Origin: Kocuria turfanensis
Lineage (GTDB): Bacteria; Actinomycetota; Actinomycetes; Actinomycetales; Micrococcaceae
Direction of reading: 5' to 3'
Assembly: GCF_001580365.1 (NCBI RefSeq)
Contig: NZ_CP014480.1
Location: forward strand, 2,696,961-2,760,960
Length of the DNA: 64,000 nt
The position numbers and the translations under genes are program-made. The notes under the pieces were generated by a model. The model had not been told where the DNA came from and did no database searches. It worked only from the letters and a program-made list of their open reading frames with translations. This document shows, in pieces, positions 18,339 to 26,768 of the stretch (positions are counted from its first letter, which is position 1; every line of letters starts with the position of its first letter).

Positions 18339-19234
18339 GCGCGGACTTCCAGCTGTCGCTGAACACCGGCACCACCCGCAACCTCACCCTGCAGGAGGCC
18401 GTCGACGCCACGGCCCGGGCGGGGCTCGGGCACATCGGGGTGTGGCGCGACCGCGTGGCCGAGGCGGGCCTGGAGGAGGCGGCGCGGATGATCTCCCGCG
18501 CCGGCCTGCAGGTCTCCAGCCTCTGCCGGGGCGGCTTCCTCACGGCGACCGACGAGGCGGGGCAGCGGGCCGCACTCGAGGACAACCGGGCCGCGATCCG
18601 CGAGGCCGCGGCCCTGGGCACCGGCGAGCTGATCATGGTCGTCGGCGGCCTGCCCGCCGCCGCCCACGTCCTCGGCGGCACCGGCGACCGCGGCGACAAG
18701 GACCTGGTGGCCGCCCGGGCGCGGGTGGCCGACCGGCTGGCCGAGCTCGTGCCCTTCGCCCGGGAGCACGGGGTCCGCCTGGTGCTCGAGGCGCTGCACC
18801 CCATGTACGCCGCGGACCGGGCCGTGCTCTCCACCCTGAAGCAGGCGCTGGACTACGCCGCGCCCCACCCCCCGGAGACCGTGGGCGTGGTGGTCGACAC
18901 CTTCCACGTGTGGTGGGATCCCGAGCTGGAGGCGCAGATCGCCCGGGCCGGGGCCGAGGGGAGGCTGGCGTCCTACCAGGTGTGCGACTTCAACCTGCCG
19001 ATCGCCGCCGACGCCCTGCTCTCCCGAGGGATGATGGGGGACGGGGTGATCGACTTCGCCACGATCGGCCGCTGGGTCGCCGCCGCGGGCTACACGGGCC
19101 CGGTGGAGGTGGAGATCTTCAACCAGGAGATCTTCGACCAGGACGCCGACGTCACGCTCGCCGTGATGAAGCAGCGCTGGGCGTCCCTCGTGCTGCCGTC
19201 CCTGACGGGCGAGCCCGCTCGTGCCCCCGCCTGA
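18335..19234 (+). CDS. Sugar phosphate isomerase/epimerase family protein (xylose isomerase-like TIM barrel)
   Basis: This 299-residue protein has the AP-endonuclease-2/xylose-isomerase-like fold. Typical metal-binding stretches are VLEALHPM (Glu and His), VVDTFHVWWDPE (Asp and His), YQVCDFNLP and VEVEIFNQE. Relatives isomerise or epimerise sugars, inosose or keto-acids. It starts at the GTG that overlaps the DUF993 stop and ends 14 bases inside the glycerate kinase frame, so the four genes form one tightly coupled transcript. The substrate should be an intermediate of the same unknown pathway. Confidence 0.88.
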   Translation: MSADFQLSLNTGTTRNLTLQEAVDATARAGLGHIGVWRDRVAEAGLEEAARMISRAGLQVSSLCRGGFLTATDEAGQRAALEDNRAAIREAAALGTGELIMVVGGLPAAAHVLGGTGDRGDKDLVAARARVADRLAELVPFAREHGVRLVLEALHPMYAADRAVLSTLKQALDYAAPHPPETVGVVVDTFHVWWDPELEAQIARAGAEGRLASYQVCDFNLPIAADALLSRGMMGDGVIDFATIGRWVAAAGYTGPVEVEIFNQEIFDQDADVTLAVMKQRWASLVLPSLTGEPARAPA

Positions 19235-20471
19235 GGGCGGCGGGCGCGCACCGGGCGGCCGCCCCCGGGTGGTCGTGGCGCCGGACAAGTTCAAGGGCAC
19301 GCTCACGGCCCCCGAGGCCGCCGAGGCCCTCGCCGCCGGGGTCCGGCGGCACTGGCCCGGAGCCCGGGTCAGCACGGTCCCGCTCGCCGACGGCGGCGAG
19401 GGCACGGTGGACGCCGCCGTGGCGGCCGGTGCGCAGCTGCGCCGGACGGCGGTCCGCGGCGCGCTCGGGGCCCGCGTGCGGGCGCGCTGGGCGCTGCTCA
19501 CGGCCGAGAACGGCAGCACCACCGCGGTGGTCGAGTCCGCCCAGGCCGCCGGGCTCGACCAGGTCCGGCCCAGCCCGGCCACGGCCCGTGCGGCGCACAG
19601 CTACGGCTGCGGCCAGCTGATCCGCGCGGCGCTGGACGCCGGGGCGGCGGACGTCGTGGTCGGCCTGGGCGGCTCGGCGATGACCGACGGAGGCTCCGGC
19701 GCCCTGCGGGCGCTCGGGCTGGAGGTGCTCGACGACGGCGGCGCCCCCGTGCCGCTGGGCGGCGCGGGCCTGCTGCGGGCCGCCCGCCTGGACGCCTCCG
19801 GGCTGGACCCCCGGCTGCGGTCGGTGCGGCTGCGGCTGGCGGTGGACGTCCAGAACCCGCTGTACGGGCCCGCCGGCGCCGCCCACGTCTTCGCGGGGCA
19901 GAAGGGCGCCGACGCCGGGGCCCGCGCCGAGCTCGACGCCGCGCTGCGGCGCTGGGCGGCCCTGCTGGCCGGCACGCCCGGGTCCCGCCCCTTCCGGCGC
20001 CCGGGCGCGGGAGCCGCCGGCGGCTTCCCGTCCGGCTTCCTGGCCCTGACCCCCGCCGTGCTGGAGGGGGGCTTCGAGCTCGTGGCCGCGCTCGTGGGCC
20101 TCGAGCAGCACCTGCAGAGAGCCGACCTGCTGCTGGTCGGGGAGGGGTCCCTGGACGAGCAGTCGCTGCAGGGCAAGGCGCCGCTGGCCGCCGCGGCCGT
20201 GGCCGCGGCGCGGGGGATCCCCGTGGCGGCGGTCGCCGGGCGGCTGTCCCTGTCCGCCCGGCAGCTGCGCGAGGCCGGCGTCGGGGCCGCCGCGTCCCTC
20301 GTGGACGTCGCCCCCTCCGAGGCCGAGGCCCGGGCCCGGGCGGGCCACTACGCGCCGCTGGCCGCGGCCGAGGCCCTGCGGCAGCTCGATCGCGTGCGTC
20401 CTGAGCCGGGGCGCGACGCGCCGGTCCGGACGCACGAGGACACACCCGGATCCATCCGGCATTGTGGTTGA
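19221..20471 (+). CDS. Glycerate kinase
   Basis: This GarK/GlxK-type glycerate kinase (416 residues) would phosphorylate D-glycerate, usually to 2-phosphoglycerate in this family, and feed lower glycolysis. Signature segments are APDKFKGTLTA near the N-terminus, PLADGGEGT, GLGGSAMTDGGSG and QKGAD...GAAGGFPSGFLAL. The start is GTG 19221 with a weak Shine-Dalgarno sequence; it adds about 15 residues before the conserved strand and overlaps the isomerase gene by 14 bases. Its presence implies the upstream enzymes release glycerate or a precursor such as tartronate semialdehyde. No garR-type reductase lies beside it, although a Gfo-type enzyme might substitute. Confidence 0.92.
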   Translation: MPPPEGGGRAPGGRPRVVVAPDKFKGTLTAPEAAEALAAGVRRHWPGARVSTVPLADGGEGTVDAAVAAGAQLRRTAVRGALGARVRARWALLTAENGSTTAVVESAQAAGLDQVRPSPATARAAHSYGCGQLIRAALDAGAADVVVGLGGSAMTDGGSGALRALGLEVLDDGGAPVPLGGAGLLRAARLDASGLDPRLRSVRLRLAVDVQNPLYGPAGAAHVFAGQKGADAGARAELDAALRRWAALLAGTPGSRPFRRPGAGAAGGFPSGFLALTPAVLEGGFELVAALVGLEQHLQRADLLLVGEGSLDEQSLQGKAPLAAAAVAAARGIPVAAVAGRLSLSARQLREAGVGAAASLVDVAPSEAEARARAGHYAPLAAAEALRQLDRVRPEPGRDAPVRTHEDTPGSIRHCG

Positions 20472-20528
20472 CGTCACACCCCGCGACCCCTAGCCTTGAG
20501 GGCAACGCGAGCATGGAAAACGCTTTCC
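20463..20528 (+). promoter_or_regulatory. Promoter, CRP-like site and LacI operator for the ABC permease operon
   Basis: TTGACG (20468-20473), 17 bases, then TAGCCT (20491-20496). TGTGGTTGACGTCACA (20463-20478) overlaps the -35 as a CRP/GlxR-like site with one mismatch. GGAAAACGCTTTCC (20515-20528) differs by one base from the palindrome at 15815-15828. The promoter begins inside the last codons of the glycerate kinase gene. Confidence 0.75.
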
Positions 20529-20550
20529 CATCCGTTCCGAGGAGAGACCG

Positions 20551-20628
20551 ATGACAATCAGGCAGATCGACACCGAACCGCTCCGGGTCGCCCGGCCGCG
20601 GCTGCGCCGAGGGGCGGTCCCGGTATGA
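20551..20628 (+). CDS. 25-codon leader ORF coupled to the ABC permease
   Basis: A short open frame (MTIRQIDTEPLRVARP...) starts at an ATG with a strong GAGGAGA site and ends in a TGA overlapping the ATG of the permease gene (ATGA at 20625-20628). That is the layout of translational coupling. The residues do not match a known leader peptide. The first fifteen resemble the beginning of an enolase-superfamily protein, so it could be the remnant of a deleted gene that still supplies a ribosome entry site. Expression is not proven. Confidence 0.45.
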   Translation: MTIRQIDTEPLRVARPRLRRGAVPV

Positions 20629-21580
20629 GCGCCGTCGAGGAGATCACCCGGAAGGGCCTGCCCGGGGGCCGCGGGAAGCGCGCGGCCGGCCGGCAGGGGC
20701 CCCGCCCCGACCGGCGGGACAACAAGGCCGCGGCGGTCTTCCTGGCGCCCTGGATCGTGGGGCTCGTGGTCATCACCCTCGGCCCCATGCTGATGTCGCT
20801 CTACCTCTCCTTCACCGACTACAACCTGATGCGGTCCCCGGACTGGATCGGCCTGGAGAACTTCTCCCGGATGCTCGAGGACGCGCGGCTGCACAACTCC
20901 CTGAAGGTGACCTTCACCTACGTGTTCGTGGGGGTCCCGCTGCAGCTGGCGCTCGCCCTGGCGATCGCCATGGTCCTGGACCGGGGCCTGCGCGGCCTCG
21001 CGTTCTACCGCTCGGTCTTCTACCTCCGTCCCTGCTCGGCGCCTCCGTGGCGATCGCGATCCTGTGGAAGCAGCTCTTCGGGACCAGCGGGCTGGTCAAC
21101 CAGGTGCTGGCCCTCGTCGGCATCGAGGGCATCGGGTGGATCTCGGACCCCCGGACGGCGCTCGGCAGCATCATCCTGCTGCACGTGTGGACCTTCGGGG
21201 CCCCGATGATCATCTTCCTGGCGGGCCTGCGGCAGATCCCCACCATGTACTACGAGGCGGCCTCCATCGACGGCGCCGGCAAGGTCACGCAGTTCTTCCG
21301 GATCACGCTGCCCCTGCTGAGCCCCATCATCTTCTTCAACCTGGTGCTCCAGATCATCCAGGCGTTCCAGTCCTTCACCCAGGCCTTCATCGTCTCGGGC
21401 GGCCGGGGAGGCCCCTCCGACTCGACGATGTTCTTCACGCTGTACCTCTACCAGACCGGCTTCGGCCAGTTCGACATGGGCTACGCCGCGGCCATGGCCT
21501 GGCTGCTGCTCGTCATCATCGGGGCGTTCACCGCTCTCAACTTCATCGCGTCTAAGTATTGGGTGTTCTACGATGACTAA
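20625..21580 (+). pseudogene. Sugar ABC transporter permease (MalF type), frameshifted
   Basis: Two overlapping frames together give a full MalF/UgpA-type permease. The first encodes MSAVEEITRKG... through the helices up to FYRSVFYL; the second continues from about AIAILWKQLFG through the EAA loop (YEAASIDGAGKV) to KYWVFYDD. The break is near 21022-21035. Adding one C in CTCCGTCCC would restore YLPSLLGASVAIAIL, the sequence expected here. With that base the product is about 318 residues, normal for the family. This may be a sequencing error or a real one-base deletion; if real, the importer would be inactive. The next permease gene overlaps its end by eight bases. Confidence 0.85.
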
Positions 21581-22508
21581 CTCGACAATCGCCTACGACC
21601 CCGCCCCGACGGCCGAGCAGGACTCCGCCCCGGCCCCGCCGCAGGGCGCGGCGAGCCGCCGGTCCCGCGGCCCCGGCGCCCGGGGGCGGATCCGCTCCCT
21701 GCTCAAGCACCTGGCGCTGATCCTCACGGGCGGGGTGATGATCTACCCGCTGCTGTGGATGCTGGCCAGCTCCCTGCGCCCCAACGACGTCATCTTCCGC
21801 GAGCCGGGCATCCTGCTCGAGACCTTCGAGAGCGCCAACTACACGGACGGGTGGACCGCCCTGTCCAGCCCGTTCAGCGTGTACCTGTTCAACTCCGCGG
21901 TCGTGGTGCTCGGGTGCATCGTGGGCAACCTGGTCTCCTGCTCGATGGCCGCCTACGCCTTCGCCCGGCTGGAGTTCCGGTTCAAGAAGCCGGCCTTCGC
22001 CCTGATGCTCCTCACGATCATGCTGCCGTTCCACGTGGTGATCGTGCCGCAGTACATCATGTTCTCCCAGATCGGGTGGGTGAACACCTTCTGGCCGCTG
22101 ATCGTGCCGAAGCTGCTCGCCACGGACGCGTTCTTCGTCTTCCTCATGGTCCAGTTCATCCGCGGCATCCCGCGGGACATGGACGAGGCGGCCCGCATCG
22201 ACGGCGCCGGCCACCCCCGGATCTTCGGGCAGATCATCCTGCCGATGATGGTCCCGGCCCTGGCCACCACCACGATCTTCACGTTCATCTGGACCTGGAA
22301 CGACTTCTTCAGCGCCCTGATCTACCTCACCGACCCGGACATGTTCACCGTCCCGGTGGCGCTGCGCGCCTTCGTGGACGCCACGGGGGAGTCCTCCTGG
22401 GGCTCGCTGTTCGCGATGTCGATCGTGTCCCTGCTGCCGGTGTTCATCGCCTTCCTCGTGGGGCAGAAGTTCCTCGTCAAGGGCATCGCCACCACCGGCA
22501 TCAAGTAG
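21573..22508 (+). CDS. Sugar ABC transporter permease (MalG type)
   Basis: This 311-residue permease has an N-terminal hydrophilic tail, six hydrophobic segments and an EAA loop (DEAARIDGAGHPRIFGQIILPMM). The C-terminus ends in the typical QKFLVKGIATTGIK. It pairs with the MalF-type permease whose frame overlaps by eight bases. The matching binding protein (34116) and ATPase (32849) are about 10 kb away on the other strand but carry the same LacI operator upstream of the binding protein. The gene is intact, unlike its partner. Confidence 0.93.
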   Translation: MTNSTIAYDPAPTAEQDSAPAPPQGAASRRSRGPGARGRIRSLLKHLALILTGGVMIYPLLWMLASSLRPNDVIFREPGILLETFESANYTDGWTALSSPFSVYLFNSAVVVLGCIVGNLVSCSMAAYAFARLEFRFKKPAFALMLLTIMLPFHVVIVPQYIMFSQIGWVNTFWPLIVPKLLATDAFFVFLMVQFIRGIPRDMDEAARIDGAGHPRIFGQIILPMMVPALATTTIFTFIWTWNDFFSALIYLTDPDMFTVPVALRAFVDATGESSWGSLFAMSIVSLLPVFIAFLVGQKFLVKGIATTGIK

Positions 22509-22525
22509 CCCGCCCGGGCTCCGTG

Positions 22526-22555
22526 CCCGCCGGCCGGGACCGCCCGGCCGGCGGG
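22526..22555. terminator. GC hairpin after the permease pair
   Basis: A perfect 13-base stem (22526-22538 with 22543-22555) and a four-base loop ACCG lie 17 bases after the permease stop. There is no U-tract. It may terminate or only attenuate, since no separate promoter was found for the dehydrogenase gene 70 bases further on. Confidence 0.55.
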
Positions 22556-22626
22556 TCCGCCGACACCGATCCCCGCCGGCGCGGACCCCGCCGAAGACCA
22601 CCCACCCCCAGCAGAAGGAGCACTCG

Positions 22627-24015
22627 ATGCCCAGCGCAGACCCCACCGGCCCGGACGGCACGGCACCGCGGGAGGGACGGACCCGCTACCTCCTGGTCGG
22701 CACCGGCCACCGGTGCGAGATGTACCTCCGCTCGCTGCTGGACGACCACGCCGACGTCGCCGAGCTGGTGGCGGTGGGCGACAGCAACCCCGGACGGGCC
22801 GAGCACTACCGCCGGCTGGCCGAGGAGGCCGCGGGGGCGCCGGTCCAGGTCTTCGACCCCGCGGCGCTCACCCGCACGATCCGCGAGCAGGGCATCGACC
22901 GGGTCCTGATCACCACCCCCGACGTCACCCACGCCGACTACATCTGCGAGACCCTGCACGCCGGCGCGGACGCCGTCGTCGAGAAGCCCCTGACCATCGA
23001 CGCGGAGGGCTGCCGCCGCGTCACCGCGGCCGTGGAGGAGACGGGCCGCGACGTGGTGGTCACGTTCAACTACCGCTACTCCCCGCGCAACACCGCGCTC
23101 AAGGACGTCGTGCAGTCCGGAGCGGTCGGCACGGTCACCTCCGTGGACTTCAGCTGGGTGCTGGACACCGTCCACGGCGCCGACTACTTCCGCCGCTGGC
23201 ACCGGCAGAAGCAGAACTCCGGCGGGCTGCTGGTGCACAAGTCCTCCCACCACTTCGACCTGGTCAACTGGTGGCTGGGGGACACCCCGGAGCGCGTCTA
23301 CGCCTCCGGCGGCCTCCGCTTCTACGGGCGGGACAACGCCGAGGCCCGGGCGCGGGCCGGCGTCCCCCGGCCCGTCGGCCCGGACGGCGACCCCTTCGCC
23401 CTGGACCTGCGCTCCGACGAGCGGCTCAGCCGGCTCTACCTCGACCACCAGCACCACGACGGCTACCGCCGGGACCAGGACGTGTTCTCCGACGGGATCA
23501 CCATCGAGGACAACCTCGCGCTCGTGGTCGACTACGCCCGCGGCGCCACCCTCTGCTACTCCCTCAACGCCCACTCGCCCTGGGAGGGCTACCGGGTGGC
23601 CGTCAACGGCACCGAGGGCCGGGCCGAGCTGGAGGTCGTGGAGCGCGCCGCCGTGCTGCCCGCCGCCGGCGGGACCCCGGTGGACCCCTCGGTCACCGCC
23701 GGGGCGGACCGGGGCGGGGCCAGGCGGCGCGGCGAGCGGCTGGTCGTCCAGCGGCACTGGGAGACCGCCGAGGAGGTGCCCGTCCGCAACGGCTCCGGCA
23801 GCCACGGCGGCGGGGACCGGCTCCTGCTGGCCGACGTGTTCCGGGGACCGGGGGAGGACCCCTACGGCCGGCCCTCCGGCTACCGCGACGGCGTGGCGGC
23901 CGTGTCCGTGGGCATCGCCGGCAACCTCTCCCTCGAGACGGGCGCGCCGGTGCGGATCGCCGACCTGGACCTCGGCAGCACCGCCGCGGCCCGGCGCAGC
24001 GAGGTCCCGGCATGA
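22627..24015 (+). CDS. Gfo/Idh/MocA-family oxidoreductase (long form)
   Basis: This 462-residue NAD(P)-dependent dehydrogenase has the Rossmann motif YLLVGTGHRCEMY near residues 20-32, EKP at about residues 120-122 (VVEKPLTID), FNYRYSPRN and the active-site-type segment HKSSHHFDLVNWWLGD with two histidines. It is longer than usual because of insertions after residue 230. Relatives act on cyclic or glycosidic sugars, including 3-keto-glycoside chemistry. AGAAGGAG precedes the ATG. It overlaps the epimerase gene (ATGA) and is likely co-transcribed with the transporter genes. The substrate is unknown. Confidence 0.9.
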   Translation: MPSADPTGPDGTAPREGRTRYLLVGTGHRCEMYLRSLLDDHADVAELVAVGDSNPGRAEHYRRLAEEAAGAPVQVFDPAALTRTIREQGIDRVLITTPDVTHADYICETLHAGADAVVEKPLTIDAEGCRRVTAAVEETGRDVVVTFNYRYSPRNTALKDVVQSGAVGTVTSVDFSWVLDTVHGADYFRRWHRQKQNSGGLLVHKSSHHFDLVNWWLGDTPERVYASGGLRFYGRDNAEARARAGVPRPVGPDGDPFALDLRSDERLSRLYLDHQHHDGYRRDQDVFSDGITIEDNLALVVDYARGATLCYSLNAHSPWEGYRVAVNGTEGRAELEVVERAAVLPAAGGTPVDPSVTAGADRGGARRRGERLVVQRHWETAEEVPVRNGSGSHGGGDRLLLADVFRGPGEDPYGRPSGYRDGVAAVSVGIAGNLSLETGAPVRIADLDLGSTAAARRSEVPA

Positions 24016-24983
24016 CCCGGGTGATGGTCACCGGCGGGTCCGGCCGGCTCGGACGCAGCGTCGTCGGCGGGCTGGCGGAGGCCGGCTACGAGGTCGTCAG
24101 CGTCGACCGCGCGCTGCCGCCCGAGGAGCAGCGGGCGGCCGCGCACCGGGCCGTCGAGCACCGGTCCGCCGAGCTCACCGACCCTCAGGCCACGCTCGCG
24201 CTGATGCGGGCCGCGCGCCCGGACGCGGTGATCAACCTTGCGGCCATCGCCGTGCCCTTCAGCGCCCCCGAGCACGTCATCCTGCAGACCAACGCCGTGA
24301 TCGCCCACACCGTGGCCGATGCCGCCACCGAGGCCGGAGCCCGCCGGATCGTGATGGCCAGCAGCCCCACCGTGCTCGGCTACGGCTCCCCGGCCGGCTG
24401 GCTGCCGCCCGCCTTCCCGCTGACCGAGCGGACCCCGCCGCGGCCGTGGCACGCCTACGGGCTGTCCAAGCACGTCGCGGAGCAGGTCGCGCAGATGTTC
24501 GCGGCGGCCCGCGGCGGGAGCGTGCGCTACGCCTCCTTCCGCCCCTGCTACGTCATCGCCCCCGAGGAGTGGGCCGGTGCGCCGACCCAGCAGGGCCACA
24601 CCGTGCGCGAGCGCCTGGACGACCCGGCGCTCGCCGCGCCGGCGCTGTTCAACTACGTGGACGCCCGGGACGTCACCACCTTCCTCGAGGCGCTGCTCGA
24701 GCGGATGGGCGCCACACGCAACGGGGACACGTACTTCGTGGGCGCCGCCGACGCCCTGGCCCGGCGCCCGCTGGCGGAGCTCATCCCGCAGTTCGTCCCC
24801 GGCAGCGAGGCGCTCGCCGCCGGCCTGACCGGGACGGCGCCGGCCTTCAGCATCGACAAGGCCCGTGAGGAGCTGGACTGGGAGCCGGCGCGCACCTGGC
24901 GCACCGAGCTGCGGGAGGACGCCGGCGACCCGGCTCCCGGGCAGCTCGCCGGCACCGGACGGCACGGGAAGGACACCGCATGA
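24012..24983 (+). CDS. NAD-dependent epimerase/dehydratase (extended SDR)
   Basis: This 323-residue extended short-chain dehydrogenase has the nucleotide motif VTGGSGRLG at residues 6-14, the ASSPTVLGYG strand carrying the catalytic Ser/Thr, and the YxxxK pair in AYGLSKHVAEQ. These enzymes epimerise, dehydrate or oxidise sugars and lactones; uronate dehydrogenase is one member of this branch that would fit the sugar-acid setting, but I cannot separate the options. Four-base overlaps on both sides place it between the dehydrogenase and the enolase-type dehydratase in one operon. Confidence 0.88.
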   Translation: MTRVMVTGGSGRLGRSVVGGLAEAGYEVVSVDRALPPEEQRAAAHRAVEHRSAELTDPQATLALMRAARPDAVINLAAIAVPFSAPEHVILQTNAVIAHTVADAATEAGARRIVMASSPTVLGYGSPAGWLPPAFPLTERTPPRPWHAYGLSKHVAEQVAQMFAAARGGSVRYASFRPCYVIAPEEWAGAPTQQGHTVRERLDDPALAAPALFNYVDARDVTTFLEALLERMGATRNGDTYFVGAADALARRPLAELIPQFVPGSEALAAGLTGTAPAFSIDKAREELDWEPARTWRTELREDAGDPAPGQLAGTGRHGKDTA

Positions 24984-26071
24984 GCATCGCCGCCGTGCGC
25001 ACCGAGCTGATCACCGCCCGGTTGCTGCGCAGCTGGGGCCCCGAGGCCCCGCGCAACCACCTGATCGCCGTCACGGTCGTGGCCGACGACGGCGCCACCG
25101 GCACCGGCTTCTCCTGGACCCCGACCATCGGGGCGCGGGCCGTGCAGGCGCTGCTCGACGACGACCTCGCGGGCTTCGTCCGCGGCCGTGACGAGCACCC
25201 GGAGGTGCTGTGGGACGACGCCTGGAAGTTCCTGCACGAGGGCGGCACGGGGCTCACCGGCATCGCCCTCGCCGGGATCGACCTGGCCCTGTGGGACCTG
25301 CGGGCCCGGCGCGCCGGCCTGTCGGTGCCCGCGCTGCTGGGCCGGCGGCAGCGCGACGTGGCCGTCTACGGCTCCGGCGTGAACCTGCACTACGAGCTCG
25401 ACGAGCTGCAGGAGCAGGTGCGCCGCTGGGTCGCGGCGGGCTTCGGCGCCGTCAAGATCAAGGTGGGCCGGCCGGACCTGCGCGAGGACGTCGAGCGCGT
25501 CGCCGCCGTGCGCGAGCTGCTCGGCCCCGACCGCGGCCTGATGATCGACGCCAACCAGCGCTGGGACCTGCCCACGGCCCGCCGGGCCCTGGACGCGCTG
25601 GCGCCCTTCGCCCCGTCGTGGCTGGAGGAGCCGCTGCGCGCGGACGACCTCGAGGGCTACCGCCAGCTGCGCCGGTTCAGCCGGGTGCCCATCGCGCTCG
25701 GGGAGAACCTGCACAACGTCTACCGGTTCCGGGACTTCATCGGCGCCGGGGCCGTGGACATCGTCCAGCCGAACATCGTGCGGGTGGGCGGCATCACGCC
25801 CTTCCGGCGGATCGTGGAGCTCGCCCGCACCCACAACGTGGGGATCGCGCCCCACCTGCTGCCGGAGCTCTCGGGGCAGCTGGCGCTGACCCTCGCGGAG
25901 CCGACCATGGTGGAGGTGGTCGAGGACGCCGGGTTCGCCGAGCTCGGCGTCCTCGCCGAGCCGTCCCCGGTGCGGGTCACGGGCTCGCGGCTGCAGCTCC
26001 TGGACCGCCCCGGGCTCGGCCTGGCGCTGCGGCAGCAGTCGCTGCCCGCCCCGCAGGCGGCCGTGGTCTGA
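24980..26071 (+). CDS. Enolase-superfamily sugar-acid dehydratase (mandelate racemase type)
   Basis: This 363-residue protein has the capping domain at the N-terminus and the barrel residues of the mandelate racemase group: KIKVG with the KxK pair near residues 156-158, metal ligands in MIDANQRW (Asp), EEPLRADD (Glu) and ALGENLHN (Glu), and a histidine in GIAPHLLPEL. These enzymes dehydrate or epimerise acid sugars. It differs clearly from the glucarate and talarate dehydratases also in this window, so its substrate is open. ATGA overlap with the epimerase gene makes it the last gene of the transporter operon. Confidence 0.88.
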   Translation: MSIAAVRTELITARLLRSWGPEAPRNHLIAVTVVADDGATGTGFSWTPTIGARAVQALLDDDLAGFVRGRDEHPEVLWDDAWKFLHEGGTGLTGIALAGIDLALWDLRARRAGLSVPALLGRRQRDVAVYGSGVNLHYELDELQEQVRRWVAAGFGAVKIKVGRPDLREDVERVAAVRELLGPDRGLMIDANQRWDLPTARRALDALAPFAPSWLEEPLRADDLEGYRQLRRFSRVPIALGENLHNVYRFRDFIGAGAVDIVQPNIVRVGGITPFRRIVELARTHNVGIAPHLLPELSGQLALTLAEPTMVEVVEDAGFAELGVLAEPSPVRVTGSRLQLLDRPGLGLALRQQSLPAPQAAVV

Positions 26072-26141
26072 GCCCGGCCGGCTGCCCCGGCCGTGCCGGC
26101 GGCGCGGGACCCCGTCCGTTCCCCGTGCCGCGGCGGCCGGA

Positions 26142-26759
26142 TCAGGTGCCGGCGGGCGCCGGTCCGCGGAGCGTCAGGGGCTCGCCCAGGCGCCCGATGA
26201 GGATGCGCTGCTCGAGCTCCGGATAGGCGCCGCGAAGCCCCCGGCGCCGGGCCACCGGGCCGAGCACGCGGTGCATCAGCTGCTGCACGGGCCGCGGCGG
26301 GGAGACGAAGCGGATGGTGTCGTCCCACTCGTGGGACAGCAGGGCGAGCTGCAACGGCCCCGGCATCCCGCGGGGGTTCGTGCGCCCCGCGGCGGCCAGT
26401 CCCCACAGCGTCACGATGGCCTCCTCGAACCGGAGGGCGGGCCGCACCTCGACGAGGACGCGTGCCGGTTCGTCCCCGTGGGTCCACCAGTCGTGCACCG
26501 TCCCCGGCGGGACCTCCACGGCACCCCCGACGTCGAGCACCCCGGTGTCGGAGCCGTAGCGGACGCCCAGCCGGCCCTGCCGGACCTCGAACCGCTCGCT
26601 CTGCCGGGGGTGGGTGTGCGGGGCCGCGACCCGGGCGCCGGGCGGGGCCCACAGCTCGGCGCGCACCAGCTCCCCGCCGGAGTCGGCCGAGCTCACCAGC
26701 ACGACCGCGCGCTCCTGGGTGACGGGATTGACGTAGATGCTGCCCGTTCTGCTGCCCAT
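26142..26759 (-). CDS. Cupin-domain protein
   Basis: This 205-residue protein has one cupin barrel in its first half. The first motif is HTHPRQSERFEVRQGRLGV (two His and Glu as likely metal ligands); the second is PPGTVHDWWTHG (His). The C-terminal 90 residues (YPELEQRI near the end) are not recognised. Many such proteins are small dioxygenases, isomerases or sensor proteins, and nothing here decides which. It is read leftward, against the dehydratase operon, and leaves about 70 bases of GC-rich sequence between the stops in which I see no clear terminator. Confidence 0.78.
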   Translation of the reverse strand: MGSRTGSIYVNPVTQERAVVLVSSADSGGELVRAELWAPPGARVAAPHTHPRQSERFEVRQGRLGVRYGSDTGVLDVGGAVEVPPGTVHDWWTHGDEPARVLVEVRPALRFEEAIVTLWGLAAAGRTNPRGMPGPLQLALLSHEWDDTIRFVSPPRPVQQLMHRVLGPVARRRGLRGAYPELEQRILIGRLGEPLTLRGPAPAGT

Positions 26760-26768
26760 GCTCCGACG

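Noticed and set aside
26072..26141. Terminator between the convergent dehydratase and cupin genes
   Set aside because: Only short, imperfect GC stems can be drawn; none stands out from background.
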